Shown here piece by piece: positions 25,077 through 37,977 of a stretch of DNA of 64,000 nt (position 1 is its first letter; each line of letters starts with the position of its first letter). The notes under the pieces were generated by a model. That model made no database searches, was not told the DNA's origin, and saw only the letters and a list, made by a program, of their open reading frames with translations. Position numbers and translations under genes: made by a program. The stretch comes from Artocarpus heterophyllus (Eukaryota > Streptophyta > Magnoliopsida > Rosales > Moraceae): positions 14,327,930-14,391,929 of the forward strand of contig CM046345.1 in assembly GCA_025403435.1 (NCBI GenBank), written 5' to 3'.

Positions 25077-28000
25077 TCAGTTTCTAACAATATTATGTTG
25101 ATGATGTATATGTCTTGACTTATCATTGTACATCACATTCTGTGCTCTGCTAATAGCAGATTGATTATCACAATGTATGTATATTGTAGGTATAGGTTTA
25201 AGCCATTTAGGAATATCCTCCAAGAAATGCCCTAGCCATTTAGCCTCTTCACCGCTTTTATCTAAAGCTACAAATTCAGATTCCATAGTGGATCTAGTTA
25301 TTACCGTCTGCTTTGGGGACTTCCATGAAACTGCTGCGTCTCCCAAAGTGAATACATATCCATTTATAGCTTTAGAATCTTGTATATCAGATATCCAACT
25401 TGCATCAGAATACCCTTCAAGAATAGCAGGATCTCTTGTATAGTGTAGCCCATAATCACGAGTATATCATAAGTACCTAAGTACTCTGACAATCGCTTTC
25501 AAGTGGTCATCTCCTAGATTACTAGTGAATCTGCTCAGACTATTCACAACATAAGCAATATCTAGTCTTGTACAACTCATTAAATACATTAAACTGCCTA
25601 TCACTGTAGCATATTCCACCTAGGATATATTTTCTCCTCTATTTTTAGACAGATGTTGACTAATATCAATTGGTGTTCTGGCCACGCTAGAGTCATTTTT
25701 ACTAAATTCATCAAGTATCTTGTCCACATAGTGTGACTGACTCAAGATGAGTTCATCAGCTGACCTTCTGATTTTGAATCCCAAAATCACATCGGCAAGT
25801 CCCATGTCTTTTATGTCAAACCTAGAGTTCAACATATCCTTGGTAGATTTGATCATCTGATCATTGCTACCCACGATAAGCATGTCATCTACATACAGAC
25901 AAAGAATGACATATCCGTCTTCTGTTCTTTTGACATAAACACACTTGTCACACTCATTAATTTTGAAACCATTTGACATCATAACACTGTCAAATTTCTC
26001 ATGCCATTGCTTTGGTGCTTGTTTAATCCTATTCAAAGACTTCAACAATTTGCAGACTTTCTTTTCTTGTCCTAGAGAAATACAAGCCTCAGGTTGTTCC
26101 ATATATATTTCTTCTTCAAGATCTCTATTAAGAAAAGTAGTTTTTACATCCATCTGATGTACTTCAAGATTCTGCAAAGCTGCAATTGCCAAAATCATTC
26201 TAATGGAGGTTATTCTCGTCATAAGAGAATAAGTATCAAAGTAATCAAGGTCTTCTTTTTGTCTATAACCTTTTATAACAAGTCTAGCCTTATATTTGTC
26301 AATTGTTCTATATGTTTTCATTTTCCATTTGAAAATGTAATTAGAACCTAGTGATTTACTTCCTGGAGGAAGGTTCACTAATTCCCAAGTTTGATTTTGT
26401 ATGATGGAATCAATTTCACTCTTTATGGCTTCTTTCCATAAAGGACCCTCAGATGAGCTTACAACTTCTTTGAAAGTTTGAGGTTCAGCTTCTAGCATAT
26501 AGGTTAGAAAATCTTGTCCAAATGACTTTTTTGTCCTTGCCTTTTTGCTTCATCTAGGCTCTTCCTCTTCTTGTTTGGTTTCAACTTCTTGGTGACCCTG
26601 ACTATTCTCTTCAACATTCTCAAATATTCGTTTAGACAAACTTGGACCATCCTTTTTTTATTTACAAGGAAATACATGTTCAAAAAACAATGCATTCCTA
26701 GATTCTATTATCGTGTTCTTATGAACCCTAGGGTTTTAAAATTCATACACAAGGAACCAATATTCACTACTGTTGTGAGTATAACCAATGAAGATGCAAT
26801 CAACCATTTTACGACCTATTCTCATGTTCTTTAGTGTAGATACCATTACCATTGCAAGACACCCCAATACTCTTAAGTATTTGTAGGAAGGCTTTCTACC
26901 TTTCCATAATTCATAAGGGGTCTTATCTTCTTTCTTTCGGAGTACCTTATTTATAAGATAATTAGCCGACAAAATGGCTTCCGCCCATATGTTCTATGAC
27001 AATCCAGAACTTATCAGCATCACATTCATCATATCCTTTAAGGTACGATGTTTGCGTTCAACCACACCATTTAACTGAGGTGAATAAGGTGGCGTAACCT
27101 TATGAATAATACCATGTTGTGCACAAAATTCACTAAATGGTTCTATATATTCACCACTACAGTCACTTCTTACCATCTTAGTTTTCTTATTAAGTTGGTT
27201 TTCAACTTCTTGCTTATAGAGAGCAAATTTCTCTATAACTTCATCTTTGCTTTTAAGCAAACATACATAGCAATGTTTTGTGCTATCATCTATAAATGTG
27301 ACAAAATATTTATTCCCACCTCTAGTTAGAACAAATTTTTAAGTCACAAACATCGCTATGTATCAAATCAAATGGCTTAGTATTTCTCTCAATCGTTTGA
27401 AATGAAGATCTCATTAGTTTTGCCTCTACACATATTTCACATTTATGTTTGGGATTAATATTAAACGTGGGTATGTGATCCAAGTTAATTAATCTACGCA
27501 AAGTATCATAATTAACATGACCTAGTCTACCATGCCATAAATTAGAAGACTCAAGCATATAAGCGAAAGGCTTTTTATTTTTATTAGTGGAATTGGGCTT
27601 AATAGCCATTACATTCATTTTCCACATTCCATTTTTCATATATCCCTTTTCGACATACATCTCATGTTTAGACAAAACTATTTTATCAGCTTCAAAAACC
27701 ATCTTGAATCCATGTGAACTCAACAAAGTTTTAGAAATGAGAGGTCCATTTGGTAAATGGATTTGAATTAGCGATTTAATTTGAGTTAGTATGATTTGAA
27801 TTAGAATTTGAGTTAGTGATTTGAATTGTTCTTCGAATTAACGTTTGGATATGCATTTAAGTTTTAATCTAAGTATAAAATAAAATTAGAATTTATGTTT
27901 AGTACGGTAGTAAAGATAGTTTTGATTTATTAATAAATCCAATAAAATCTTAATGTTAATGATCTTAAAAAATATGCAATATGGATCTTGATTTATTCCT

Positions 28001-28340
28001 CCCTTCATTAGGAACTTATTGAAAAAAGAATAATCTCAATTCGATATCAAATGAAGAAGTTATGATTTTTTTCCTCAAATATAGGAGAGAGAATTTTAGT
28101 TTTTACTGAAGCAAAGACATTTGAGTATCAAAAGTTTAAGGGGGATAAGAACTCTGAAAACTTAGATTATTAATACTCAAATGATTTAGATTTTAGGGGA
28201 AACAAACGTGTATCTGAAGGATTCTTGATACTTGAATCCAAATTTGAGTCTATTGAGTTCAAAGAATACATGAAACAAACATACCCTAGATTCTTCCAAA
28301 TATCAGGCACATACAACGTATTTTGCAGCTTTACTTCCTT
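25077..28340 (-). pseudogene. Copia B pol: integrase, reverse transcriptase, RNase H (broken)
   Basis: Pieces in minus-strand order are: KLQNTLYVPDIWKNLG (about 28340-28285); the pre-integrase zinc domain with WHGRLGHVNYDTLRRL and CEICVEAK (27726-27322); the integrase core with VTPPYSPQLNGVVERKHRTL (27260-26994); the integrase C-terminal part (26972-26736); reverse transcriptase (26498-25620) with QMDVKTTFLNRDLEEEIYM and an intact YVDDM; and RNase H with [14 protein letters not shown] and the ADI-type tail region (25346-25077). A roughly 545-bp non-coding insertion separates the first two pieces. Several frame changes and stops lie between blocks. The homology is certain, and an active polyprotein is excluded as the sequence stands. 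Confidence 0.93.
27738..28285. mobile_element. MITE-like insertion within copia B pol
   Basis: The coding sequence of copia B is broken between KNLG and LLSSHGFKMVF by about 545 bp of AT-rich, non-coding DNA. Its ends are weakly inverted (ggtccatttggtaaatgg on the left; gggtatgtttgtttcatg reading inward on the right). This resembles PIF/Harbinger- or hAT-type miniature elements. I could not fix a clean target duplication. Confidence 0.45.
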
Positions 28341-28342
28341 GC

Positions 28343-30372
28343 TGTTAGACATGTATGCCCTAAGGAGTAAAAATATAATAAGTTTTTCGAGACATTTTTA
28401 TCAATAAAGAATTTATTTATTATTTATATACCAAATCTTGTCCTATTTATATTCATATTTGTTGAATGTATGTTAAGCAAACAATAGTCTGAGACTATTA
28501 GTCTAAACCTTAAGAATTGGGCATATGATGGACAGATTATGTAGAAGACATGATTCTTAAGGTGATAGTCTAAATCACAAGATCCGCAATCGAAGGAATA
28601 AAGTTGGGCGCTTTATTCATGTAAAGATTGTTATATTGTCTATATCCCTATTGGGAGATAGTTTATCTTGACCATCGGAGGTGGACTTCGTGAATAGAAA
28701 CATTGGCATGTTGTCATAAGTGACGATGTGTTGGATCGGAAATAAAGTGAATTTATTTGGATTAATAATTCTATCTCAACAAATCGATTCACTTTAGACA
28801 ATCATTTGTATTGTATCTTAATCCTAAGATGAATAGTGGGCCCGTTGTCTTGACTTGTGTCTTTTGATGTACCAAAGGGTGACACCCACATCTTAATAGT
28901 GGTATGCATGCCGGTACGTTGGAGGCATGACTCTAGATAGCGTAGACCTGCTATTCGTAGATATGGAATCCATAGATCCTCTTTAGGAGTAGAGATATCC
29001 TCTTATATGCGTTATCCTGTAATTGAAAAACTAGAGCGCTCAACCATTTAGATACATAGGTGTAACCGAATGGTATACTGTCTTTGGATGGTAAGTTTCT
29101 GATGGTGAGATAATGGAACATAAGATAAAAAAAAATCGAGAAGATAAAACAGAACTTGTCCTTAAGCCAATTATGGATAATCTTATAGGGATACGATACA
29201 CTATGATATGTCATGGAGACTTAGCTATACGGGCTTCGTAATTCTATGTAGTTTGAGAGTGCAGTTCCAAGCTTTTAGTGGAGTAGTGTTGGAGTTGATA
29301 ATTATGAAATGTATATCTGGGATATTGGGTTTCATAATTATCGGGAGCTTGAACTATATAGGTCCATTTGGTCCCCTTTGCTAGCTCACAACATCCTATA
29401 ACGATACGGTGTGCTTTTTCAATAATTGGTGACTTGTGTCGGATTTATAAAATTGGTTAAAATTTGAAAGAATCAGATAATTCATGTCTACTTATCGGTT
29501 GAATTAATTTTGTGATAAAATTAATTCAAGATAAACTTGTTGAATTATTGGGATCGGATAATTCTTGTCTGTTTATCGGTTGATTTAATTTTGGATAAAT
29601 TAGATCAAGAAAAACTTGTAGAATTATTGGGAATTCATTTATTTTCCTAGAGATATCTAAATAAAGTTGTTTTGATCAGATACCTTCTCTATTGGGTTAT
29701 TTGAATTGAAACTAAGACTTTATCCTATAGAATCTCAGGTGAAAAATAAAAGATTTGTGGAGATATTTATTCGGTAGTTCAGCCTGTTGATCCACGTGTT
29801 TGGCCTACCGATAGGGCTGTTCGGCCTGCCGATCATCTCGATCGGCCTGCCAGTGAGTGAAGGATAAGATCACACGTTTTTATGTGGATCTTATTAGATA
29901 TTGATATGATTTTGATTCTGGTTCAAATTTTTTATACCTAATCTGATAATGACTGACCCTAGGACCAACCTCTATAAATGGGAGTAAGTCTTAAGAGTTA
30001 CTTAGATCAATTAAGAGATTAAGAGTAATAATCTGCTAGTGAGAATCTGAAAACTCCCTTAGAGCTTTTGTTCACAAATCATGAACACATGCTTTGGGTT
30101 CTCTCGATTGGTTGGAATGAGAGTCACCTTGTGGAAGAGCTATACGTGTGAGCCCACACTCACTCCGGTCGTGGATAGAGAATAGCAAAGAATACTAGTT
30201 GGTTGAGGCTCTTCTGGAACGTTACCTCTCTTCACGTTTTACGAGGGTTCTTCAACAATCAAAGGTTAGTAAGATCTGGTTAATTTATGCATATAGCATG
30301 CTAAACTTGTGTTTTTGGAAAATACTCTGATGTAAAATTTTTAAAATTCCACTACGTACTATTTTTCCAACA
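28343..30372 (+). mobile_element. 5' LTR of copia A
   Basis: It begins TGTTAGACATGTATGCCC and ends ctatttttccaaca. It has a TATA-like ctataaatggg near 29972-29981. The region at about 29770-29850 carries several copies of the GGCCTGCCGA-type motif also found in the leader. Confidence 0.92.
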
Positions 30373-30374
30373 AT

Positions 30375-30391
30375 TGGTATTAAAGCCAAGG
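30375..30391 (+). other. Primer binding site of copia A
   Basis: tggtattaaagccaagg lies two bases after the LTR and matches the common plant initiator-methionine tRNA primer site (tggtatcagagc type) with substitutions. Confidence 0.7.
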
Positions 30392-30885
30392 TTTTTACAT
30401 AAATTTACGAGTTTGTGATCATGTTATATGTATAAATTTTATGATCTTAATCTCTCCTATGCTTGAATTTAATTTTATAAAAAGTTGGCACTCTAGGTTT
30501 CTATATATTATATATGTTGTCATGGATTATGTGGTGAATGTTCATTAATTAATTATGATTGATTAAATTGTTATTTAATTATTTATTAATTAATTAATTT
30601 ATACCGATTATGGTTCCTTAGAGATTAGAATGTGTATCTAGGTTTTTCATGTAATTAGATGGTAGCCTATCATCTCTGTCTAGGAATTATTATTTATTTT
30701 TAAATTTATAAGAATTTTGTAATTAAATAATCATTCAGAGAAGGCGGATATAGAAGACGGATCTAGAAGTATGATGATGGTGCTCCCAGGTATTTCCTGG
30801 GTCTCTAGTTTTATGTTTTTGAATTGTTGAAAATAAAATTGATGAATTGTATTAAAAATTGTATTTTTTTGAATAGGAGATTTCT

Positions 30886-31105
30886 GCTCGGTCAGCACGC
30901 CGAACCTCATAGTTCGGCAGGCCGATGGTCACAGATCGGCAAGCCAGACGTGAGGTTCGGCAGGCCGACAGCGGGACGAAAATCAAGAGGCTCTGGCGGC
31001 AGGCCAAACTTTTGGCTCGGCAGGCTGATCTTTCATGATCGGTAGGCCAATGGGTCGTGACCGATAGGCCGATCACCTAGATCGGCTTGCCGACCGAGAG
31101 CTAAA
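30886..31105 (+). repeat. Cluster of near-palindromic TTCGGCAGGCCGAA-like motifs in the copia A leader
   Basis: Eight or nine copies of a 12-14 bp imperfect palindrome occur at roughly 20-30 bp spacing. Examples are gttcggcaggccgatgg, gatcggcaagccagac, gttcggcaggccgacag, gctcggcaggctgatc and gatcggcttgccgaccg. The same motif recurs in the LTRs (29780-29850, 33395-33485 in the solo LTR, 39390-39425). The cluster is far more GC-rich than its surroundings and creates spurious open frames on both strands. Confidence 0.8.
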
Positions 31106-31989
31106 AAATTTCCATAAAAGGTGCAGTTTTTCCAGTGCAGTTTTAATTTTATTTTTGGGACAATTCTGAGAGACATTAAATTTGGATATAACTGGAAATA
31201 TGAAGTATTTGATTCATACGAAATTGAAGACTTAAAGATAGACATTACATGATGAGAGATACAACCTGAGAAATCAAGGATGAAGAATCGATGATATGTT
31301 TCTATTATTCTCTTGTAATTTTTTATTTCTATTCTCTAGGGTGGAACCATAATATTATGGTTATTTATTATTTTACTTGTAGCTTTACTTGATTGCTTTG
31401 CTTGTCTGCATTATAATATGATTTGCCATGTATATTGATAACATGTCATATAGAATAGGGAGTGCTTCTCATATTAAAATTGTTCATGCATGTTCTTAAA
31501 ATAAAACCTTGATTTCAAAAGATTGAGTGGGAGAAGGTTTTCGAAGAGAGAACCTAAGGCCTCCATCGTTGGTCCATAGGCAGAACATGGTGGTCCTGAC
31601 CCCTAGGAAGGGATTTCTATCATGTACCAGATTAGATCTCTGAGAGGATAAGGTATTTTAGCATGATTTATGGTTGTACACCCCTACGTGGTGATTATAA
31701 ATCATGGATAAAATATTAAAACGATGGTTATACACTCATGTTAATTTTATTATTAACCTCCCCTAGGAGCTCTGTTAATAAAATTAATGGCCAAAGAAAC
31801 GATTATTAATATATGTTGGATCATACGGGTCCTGGATGGCATATATTAATCAGAAGGGGATCCGTGTTCCTGATTGAATTTGGCATGACTCCCTTAGGAG
31901 CTTGTTTAATTCTGAGTTAGGAATTATCATTGTAAGGCTGTGATATATTTGCTTATGTTTGGTATATGATTCTTTATTGTAGATTAAAA

Positions 31990-32881
31990 ATGTCTAAAAA
32001 CTCTTTATCATCGCTACTTGACAAAAACCTATTAACTAGAGAGAATTATAATGATTGAAAACGAAACCTGGATATCGTCCTGTCCTTTGAGAAACTGAAA
32101 TATGTACTGACAACCTCTTGTCCTCCCGAGCCTACGGGAGACTCAATTAATGAGCAATTCCAAGCGTATGATCGCTGGAAAGATGCTAATGATCAGGCCC
32201 GCTGCTATGTTATGGCTAACATGAATAACGTGCTACAGGCTCAACATCAGGATTATGAGACTGCGAAGCAAATCTTGGATAATCTTGAGGATATGTTTGG
32301 AGGCCAGGCCATAACAAGTGGCATAGGGCGCTTTGAAAACTCTTAAATTGTAAGCAGAGACCGGGGACATCTGTAAAGGAGCACATGATGTTGGTCATGG
32401 GTTACCTCGCTGAGGCATAAACCAATGGAGCCGGCATCGATGCTGAAACTCAGATGACTATGGTCTTTAAGACTCTGTCAAAGGAATTTATTCTGTTTAG
32501 AGCTATTTTTAATTTAAGCAATAGACGGGATATGACCTTAACAGAATTAAAGAAATAGTTACAGAAGTTCAAATTGCTGATCAGGGAGTTTCCTACGGGT
32601 GGAGATGCCAACATGGCAGCTACTTCTGGTTCCAATCACAACTCTGGGAATGGAAAGAAGCAACGGACCAACAACGGGAAGTCTTCTATTCTTGCTAGCA
32701 CCAAGAGCAAAAAGAAGAAGAAGAAGAACCCGAAGAAGCTTAAGTGCTTCTTCTGTGGGAAGGTCGGGCACATAAAGAAGCATTGTAAGGACTTCCTTTC
32801 CAAAGGAGGTAGGTGTGATCTTTTATATTTAGAAACTTGTTTAGTTAAGGAATCCAGTAACATTTGGGTTATAGATTCCAG
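31990..32881 (+). pseudogene. Copia A gag with zinc knuckle (broken)
   Basis: The ATG at 31990 opens MSKNSLSSLLDKN, but a TGA replaces an expected Trp codon about 23 codons in. Frameshifts and stops follow in the capsid-like region (ARCYVMANMNNVLQAQHQ, near 32200; KEHMMLVMGYLAEA). The 3' part is open from about 32574 and contains a lysine-rich stretch and the zinc knuckle CFFCGKVGHIKKHC (CX2CX4HX4C, about 32749-32790). It runs into the protease sequence NIWVIDSS, which is cut by the solo LTR. Gag packages the element RNA. Here it can no longer be made intact. Confidence 0.9.
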
Positions 32882-34899
32882 TGTTGGAAACAAAGTGCGC
32901 AGCGGAATTTTAAAAATTTTTTATCAGAGTATTTTCCAAAACACAAGTTTGACATGTTATATGTATAAATTAAACAGATCTTACTAACCTCAGTGTGCCG
33001 AAGAACCTCCGCGACCTGTGTAGAGAAGTAACGTTCCAGAAGAGCCTCAACCAACTGGTCTTCTTTGCTATTCTCTATCCACAACTGGAGTGAGTGTGGG
33101 CTCACACGTACAGCTCTTCCACCGGTGACTCTCCTTCCAACCAATAGAGAGAACCCAAAGCTAGTGTTCGTAATTTGTGAACAAAAGCTCTCAGGGAGTT
33201 TTCAGATGCTCACTAGAAGAGTATCACTCTTAATCTCTCAAATTGATCTGAGTAAATCATTAGACTCACTCCCTTTTTATACCTATTGGTCCTTGGGGTC
33301 AGTCCATATCAGATTAGGTCTCAAAAATCGAAACAGAATCAAGTTCGGATCAATATCTGATAAGATACGCGTGAAAAACGCGTAATCTTAACTGTCGCGG
33401 TCGGCATGCCGAACTGTGTGATAGGCAGGCCGAACTGGCAGGTTCGGCAGGCCGAACACGTCATCCGGCATGCCGAACTGCCGAGAAAAAATCTCCGCGA
33501 ATCTTTTATTTTCCACCCGAGATTCTAAAGGATAAAGTCTCAGTTTTGATTCAAATAGCCCAATAGAAAAGATATCTGATCAAAACAAACTTTATCAAGA
33601 TAATCTCTAAGAAAATAAATCAATTCACAATAATTCTACAAGTTTATCTTGTTCTAATTGTCCAAAATTAAAACAACCGATAAACAGACAAGAATTATCC
33701 GAACGCCATAATTCAACAAGTTCATCTTGAACTAATTTCTTACATAATTAATTCAACCGATAAACAGACATGAATTATTTGATTCTTTTAAACCAATCTG
33801 ATAAATCCGACATAAGTCACCAATTATTGGAAAAGCACGCCGTGTCGTTACAGGATTTTGTGAGCTAGCAAAGGGGACCAAAATGGACCTATAAAGTTCA
33901 AGCTCATGATAATTATGAAACCCAATATCCCAGATATACATTTCACAATTATCAACTCCAACGCTACTCCACTAAAAGCTTGGAGCTGCACTCTCGAACT
34001 TTATAGAATTACGAAGCTCGTGTAGCTAAGTCTCCATGACATATCATAGTGTATCGCATCCCCATATGATCATCCATAATCGGCTTAAGGACAAGTTCTG
34101 TCTTACCTTCCCGATTATTTTTATCTTACGTTCCATTGTCTCACCATTAGAAAACTTACCATCCAAAGATAGTATACCATTCGGTTACACCTATGTATCC
34201 AAATGGTTGAGCGCTCCAGTTTTCCAATTACAGGACAACGCATATAAGAGGATATCATTACTCCTAAAGAGGAGCTATGGATTCCATATCTATGAATAAC
34301 AAGTCTACGCTACCAAGAGTCATGCCTCCAACGTACCGGCATGCATGCCACTATAGAGATGTGGGAGTCACCCATTGGTACATCAAAAGACACAAATCGA
34401 GACAACGGGCCCATTATTCATCTCAGGATTAAGATACAATACAAATGATTGTCTAAAGTGAATCGATTTGCCAAGACAGAATTATTAATCCAAATCAATT
34501 CACTTTATGTCCCGATCCAACACATCGTCACCTATGACAACGCGCCAATGTTTCTATTCACGGAGTCCAACTCCGATGGCCAAGACAAACCATCTCCCAA
34601 AAGGGATATAGACAACATAACAATCTTTACATGAATAAAGCGCCCAACTTTATTCCCTCGATTGCGGATCATATATTTTAGACCATCACCTTACGAGTCG
34701 TGTCTACCGCATAATCATCCCATCATATGCCCAACTCTTAAGGTTTAGACTGACAGTCTCAGACTACTGTTTGCTTATCATACATTCAACAAATATGAAC
34801 GTAAAGAGGACAATATTTGGTACGAATAAATTCTTTATTGATAAAAATGTCTCCAAAAACGTATTACATTTTTACTCCTTAGAGCATACATGTCTAACA
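32882..34899 (-). mobile_element. Solo LTR of family A inserted in copia A
   Basis: It is 2018 bp in minus orientation, beginning on that strand TGTTAGACATGTATGC and ending TCCAACA. It is flanked by a perfect 5-bp duplication tccag (32877-32881 and 34900-34904). Removing it and one duplication rejoins the copia A protease frame (VIDSS to ATNHV). No internal sequence accompanies it, which is typical of LTR-LTR recombination after insertion. Confidence 0.93.
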
Positions 34900-37800
34900 T
34901 CCAGTGCAACTAATCATGTTTGTGTTTCTCTGTAGAGGTTTAAAGAAACGAGAAGCCTACTGCATGAAGACTTCACGCTTCGGATGGGCGATGGATCCTT
35001 GGTCTCAGCGAAAGCAGTTGGAGATGTCCATCTTTATTTTGATAATTATAGGAATTTATTTTTGCAAGATTGTTTTTATATTCCTAAATTTAAAAGGAAT
35101 TTAATTTATGTAGCTTGTTTATTTAAAGACTCCTATTTGGTTTCTTTTAATGATAAAGTGGTGATTCGTAAAAACAAATCTTATATCTGTTCTAGATTGA
35201 TGCAAAATAATCTATATTTTATCAAACCTAAGATGGACTTATTGTTTAATGCCGAGATGAATGATAATAACTCTAAAAGACTTGAAACTTCTCACTCTAA
35301 TAAGACTTATCTTTGGCATTTGTGCCTTAGTCATATTAGCATGAATAGGATTCAAAGGTTGATAAGGGATGGACCTTTAAGTCACTTAAAGGTGGAATCT
35401 ATACCACAATATGAATCTTGTTTGGAGGGTAAAATAACCAAAAGACCATTCGGGTCTAAGGGCAATAGGGCTGAAGTGGTTCTAGAACTTGTGCATAGTG
35501 ATGTTTGCGGACCGATGAACATCCAGGCACAAGGAGGGTATGAGTACTTCGTTACTTTTATGGGCGATTACTCAAGATATGGGTATGTGTACCTAATACA
35601 CCACAAAAGCGAAACTTTTGACAAGTTCAGGGAGTTTTGGGCTGAAGTGGAAAAGCAATTAGATAGACTCATAAAGACATTTCGATCTGATCGAGGTGGG
35701 GAATACCTTTCTGATGAGTTATTGGAACACTTATTAGAGAATGAGATTTTATCCTATTTGACTGCCCCGAGCATTTCGCAACAGAATTGCATAGCAGAGA
35801 GAAAAAATAGGACTTTGTTGGATATGATTAGGTCCATGATGAGTTATTCATCATTGCCTTTATCCTTTTGGGGATATGCACTACAAACCGCATGTTATCT
35901 ATTAAACAATGTGCCTTTAAAATATGTCCATAAAACTCCTCACGAGTTGTGGACGGGTAGGAAGACATCCTTAAACCATATTCGCATATGGAAATGTCTG
36001 GCTCATGTCCTATTTAAGGATCCAAATAAGTTGGAAGCACGTTCGGAAGTTTGCGTGTTTGTAGGATATCCAAAAGAGACTAAAGGGGGTTCTTTTATAA
36101 CCCAAAGGAAAATAAAGTCGTGGTTTCAACTAATGCAACTTTCCTTGAAGAGAGTTACATGGACGACTTTAAACCTCAAAGCAAAGTGGTGCTTGAGGAG
36201 TTAAGGAGTGATTCGATCACTCCACAGGTTCCAAATGAAACCATTCCAATCAGTGTAGAAAAACCAAACAAACCTGAACAACAACCTCAGGGGCTTCGGC
36301 GTAGTGGGAGGATCAGGTGTCAACTTGAGAGGTATATGTTCAATGGGGAGCTCTTCTTGGCTGAACCAGATGAACATGATAGGGATCCTTATACTTATGC
36401 AAAGGCTATAGAGGATGTTGATTCAAAACTCTAGACAGAGGCCATGAACATTGAGATGAAGTCTATAGAGACTAATCATGTCTGGGAGCTTGTGGATCTT
36501 CCCGAATGGGTAAAACCCATAGGGTGTAAGTGGATCTACAAGAGGAAAAGAGGAGTGGATGGAAAGGTCGAAACCTTTAAGGCTAGACTGGTAGCTAAGG
36601 GTTATACGCAAAAGGAAGGAATCAATTATGAGGAAACCTCTTCGCCTATAGCAATGCTTAAGTCCATTCAGATTCTCTTGTCCATAGCTGCGATTTTCGA
36701 CTACGAGATTGGCATATGGATGTCAAGATGGCTTTTCTAAATGGCTATCTTAATGAGTCTATTTATATGGAACAACCAGACGGGTTCAAGGTCACGGGTC
36801 AAGAGGGTAAGGTTTGTAAGCTGTTGAAGTTAATTTATGGACTTAAGCAGGCTTCCTATTCTTGGAACATAAGATTTGATCAAGTGATTAAGACTTATGG
36901 GTTCTTACAAAATGTGGATGAACCATTTGTTTACAAACACATAAAGGATGGAAAGGTGGTTTTTCTACTGCTCTATGTAGATGGCATTTTGCTAATTGGT
37001 AATGACATTGGGGCGTTGTCATCGGTCAAATTATAGTTGACCAAGCAATTTGACATGAAGGACTTAGGTGGGGCTAATTTTGTTCTCGATATCCAGATCT
37101 TTCGGGATAGGAAGAACAGAATTATAGCTTTGTCCCAGGCTGGTTACATAGATAAAATTCTTAGGAGGTTTGCAATGCAAGATTCCAAGAAAAGTGGGCA
37201 ACCATCTAGGTCTGGAATTACTCTTTCTAAGAAAGACTCTCCAAAGTCTTATGAAGAAAGAGAATACATGAAGAAGGTGCCTTATGCTTCGGCAGTGGAT
37301 AGTCTCATGTATGTCATGCTTTGCACACGACCAGATATTAGTTATGCTGTCGAAATTGTAAGTCGATTTTAGGCAGATCTAGGACCGAACCATTGGGTTG
37401 TTGTAAAGCATATTTTCAAGTACCTGAGAAGGACTCGAGGGTATATGCTTGTATATTCAGGTGAGGACTTGACTCCTCTAGGATATACTGACTCGGATTT
37501 TCAATCCTGTCTGAATTCTAGGAAATCGACTTCGATTTTTGTGTTTACTCTAGGCGATAGTGCCATCAGTTGGAGAAGTGTGAAGCAAGATTGCACTTCA
37601 GATTTAACGATGGAGGTCAAGTATGTGACAGCTAGTGTTGCTTTGAAAGAAGCAGTGTGGCTCTGCAAACTCCTTGGGGATCTTGAGGTAGTTCCTGGTA
37701 TGGATAAGGCGGTATCACTGTACTGTGATAACAGTGCAGCGGTAGCTAATGCTAAGGAGCCAAGATTTCACAAGAAGAGTAAACATATTGATCAAAAATA

Positions 37801-37939
37801 TCATGTAATAAAGGACTTGATTGATGGCGAGCATGTCACGGTGTGCAAGATCACGTCAAAGGACAATTTAGCTGATCTATTTACGAAGACACTTACTGGG
37901 AGAGTCTTCGAGAGGAATGTGGAAGCTATGGGGATGTGA
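34900..37939 (+). pseudogene. Copia A pol: protease end, integrase, reverse transcriptase, RNase H (broken)
   Basis: After the solo LTR the polyprotein resumes in the protease (ATNHVCVSLQ). Next come the pre-integrase domain (LWHLCLSHISMNRIQRL), the integrase core (VHSDVCGPMNIQAQGGYEYF, FRSDRGGEYLSDE, IAERKNRTLLDM) and the integrase C-terminal region, in a largely open frame at 34984-36204. Reverse transcriptase follows from about 36444 with a frameshift near 36715, and the catalytic YVDD is read as YVDG (about 36976-36987), which should abolish activity. A stop at 37036 precedes the next block (QFDMKDLGGANF). RNase H (37445-37939) retains DNSAAVANAKEPRFHKKSKH. It is clearly copia-type pol, and defective at several points. 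Confidence 0.93.
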
Positions 37940-37967
37940 GATTTGTCATATTTACTCACTTAGTACA

Positions 37968-37977
37968 AGTGGGAGAT
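37968..37977 (+). other. Polypurine tract of copia A
   Basis: aagtgggaga followed by TGTTAGACATG marks the plus-strand priming site immediately before the 3' LTR. Confidence 0.8.

Noticed and set aside
30824..31245. Open frames in the copia A leader on both strands
   Set aside because: They are produced by the GC-rich palindromic motif cluster and lack any domain.
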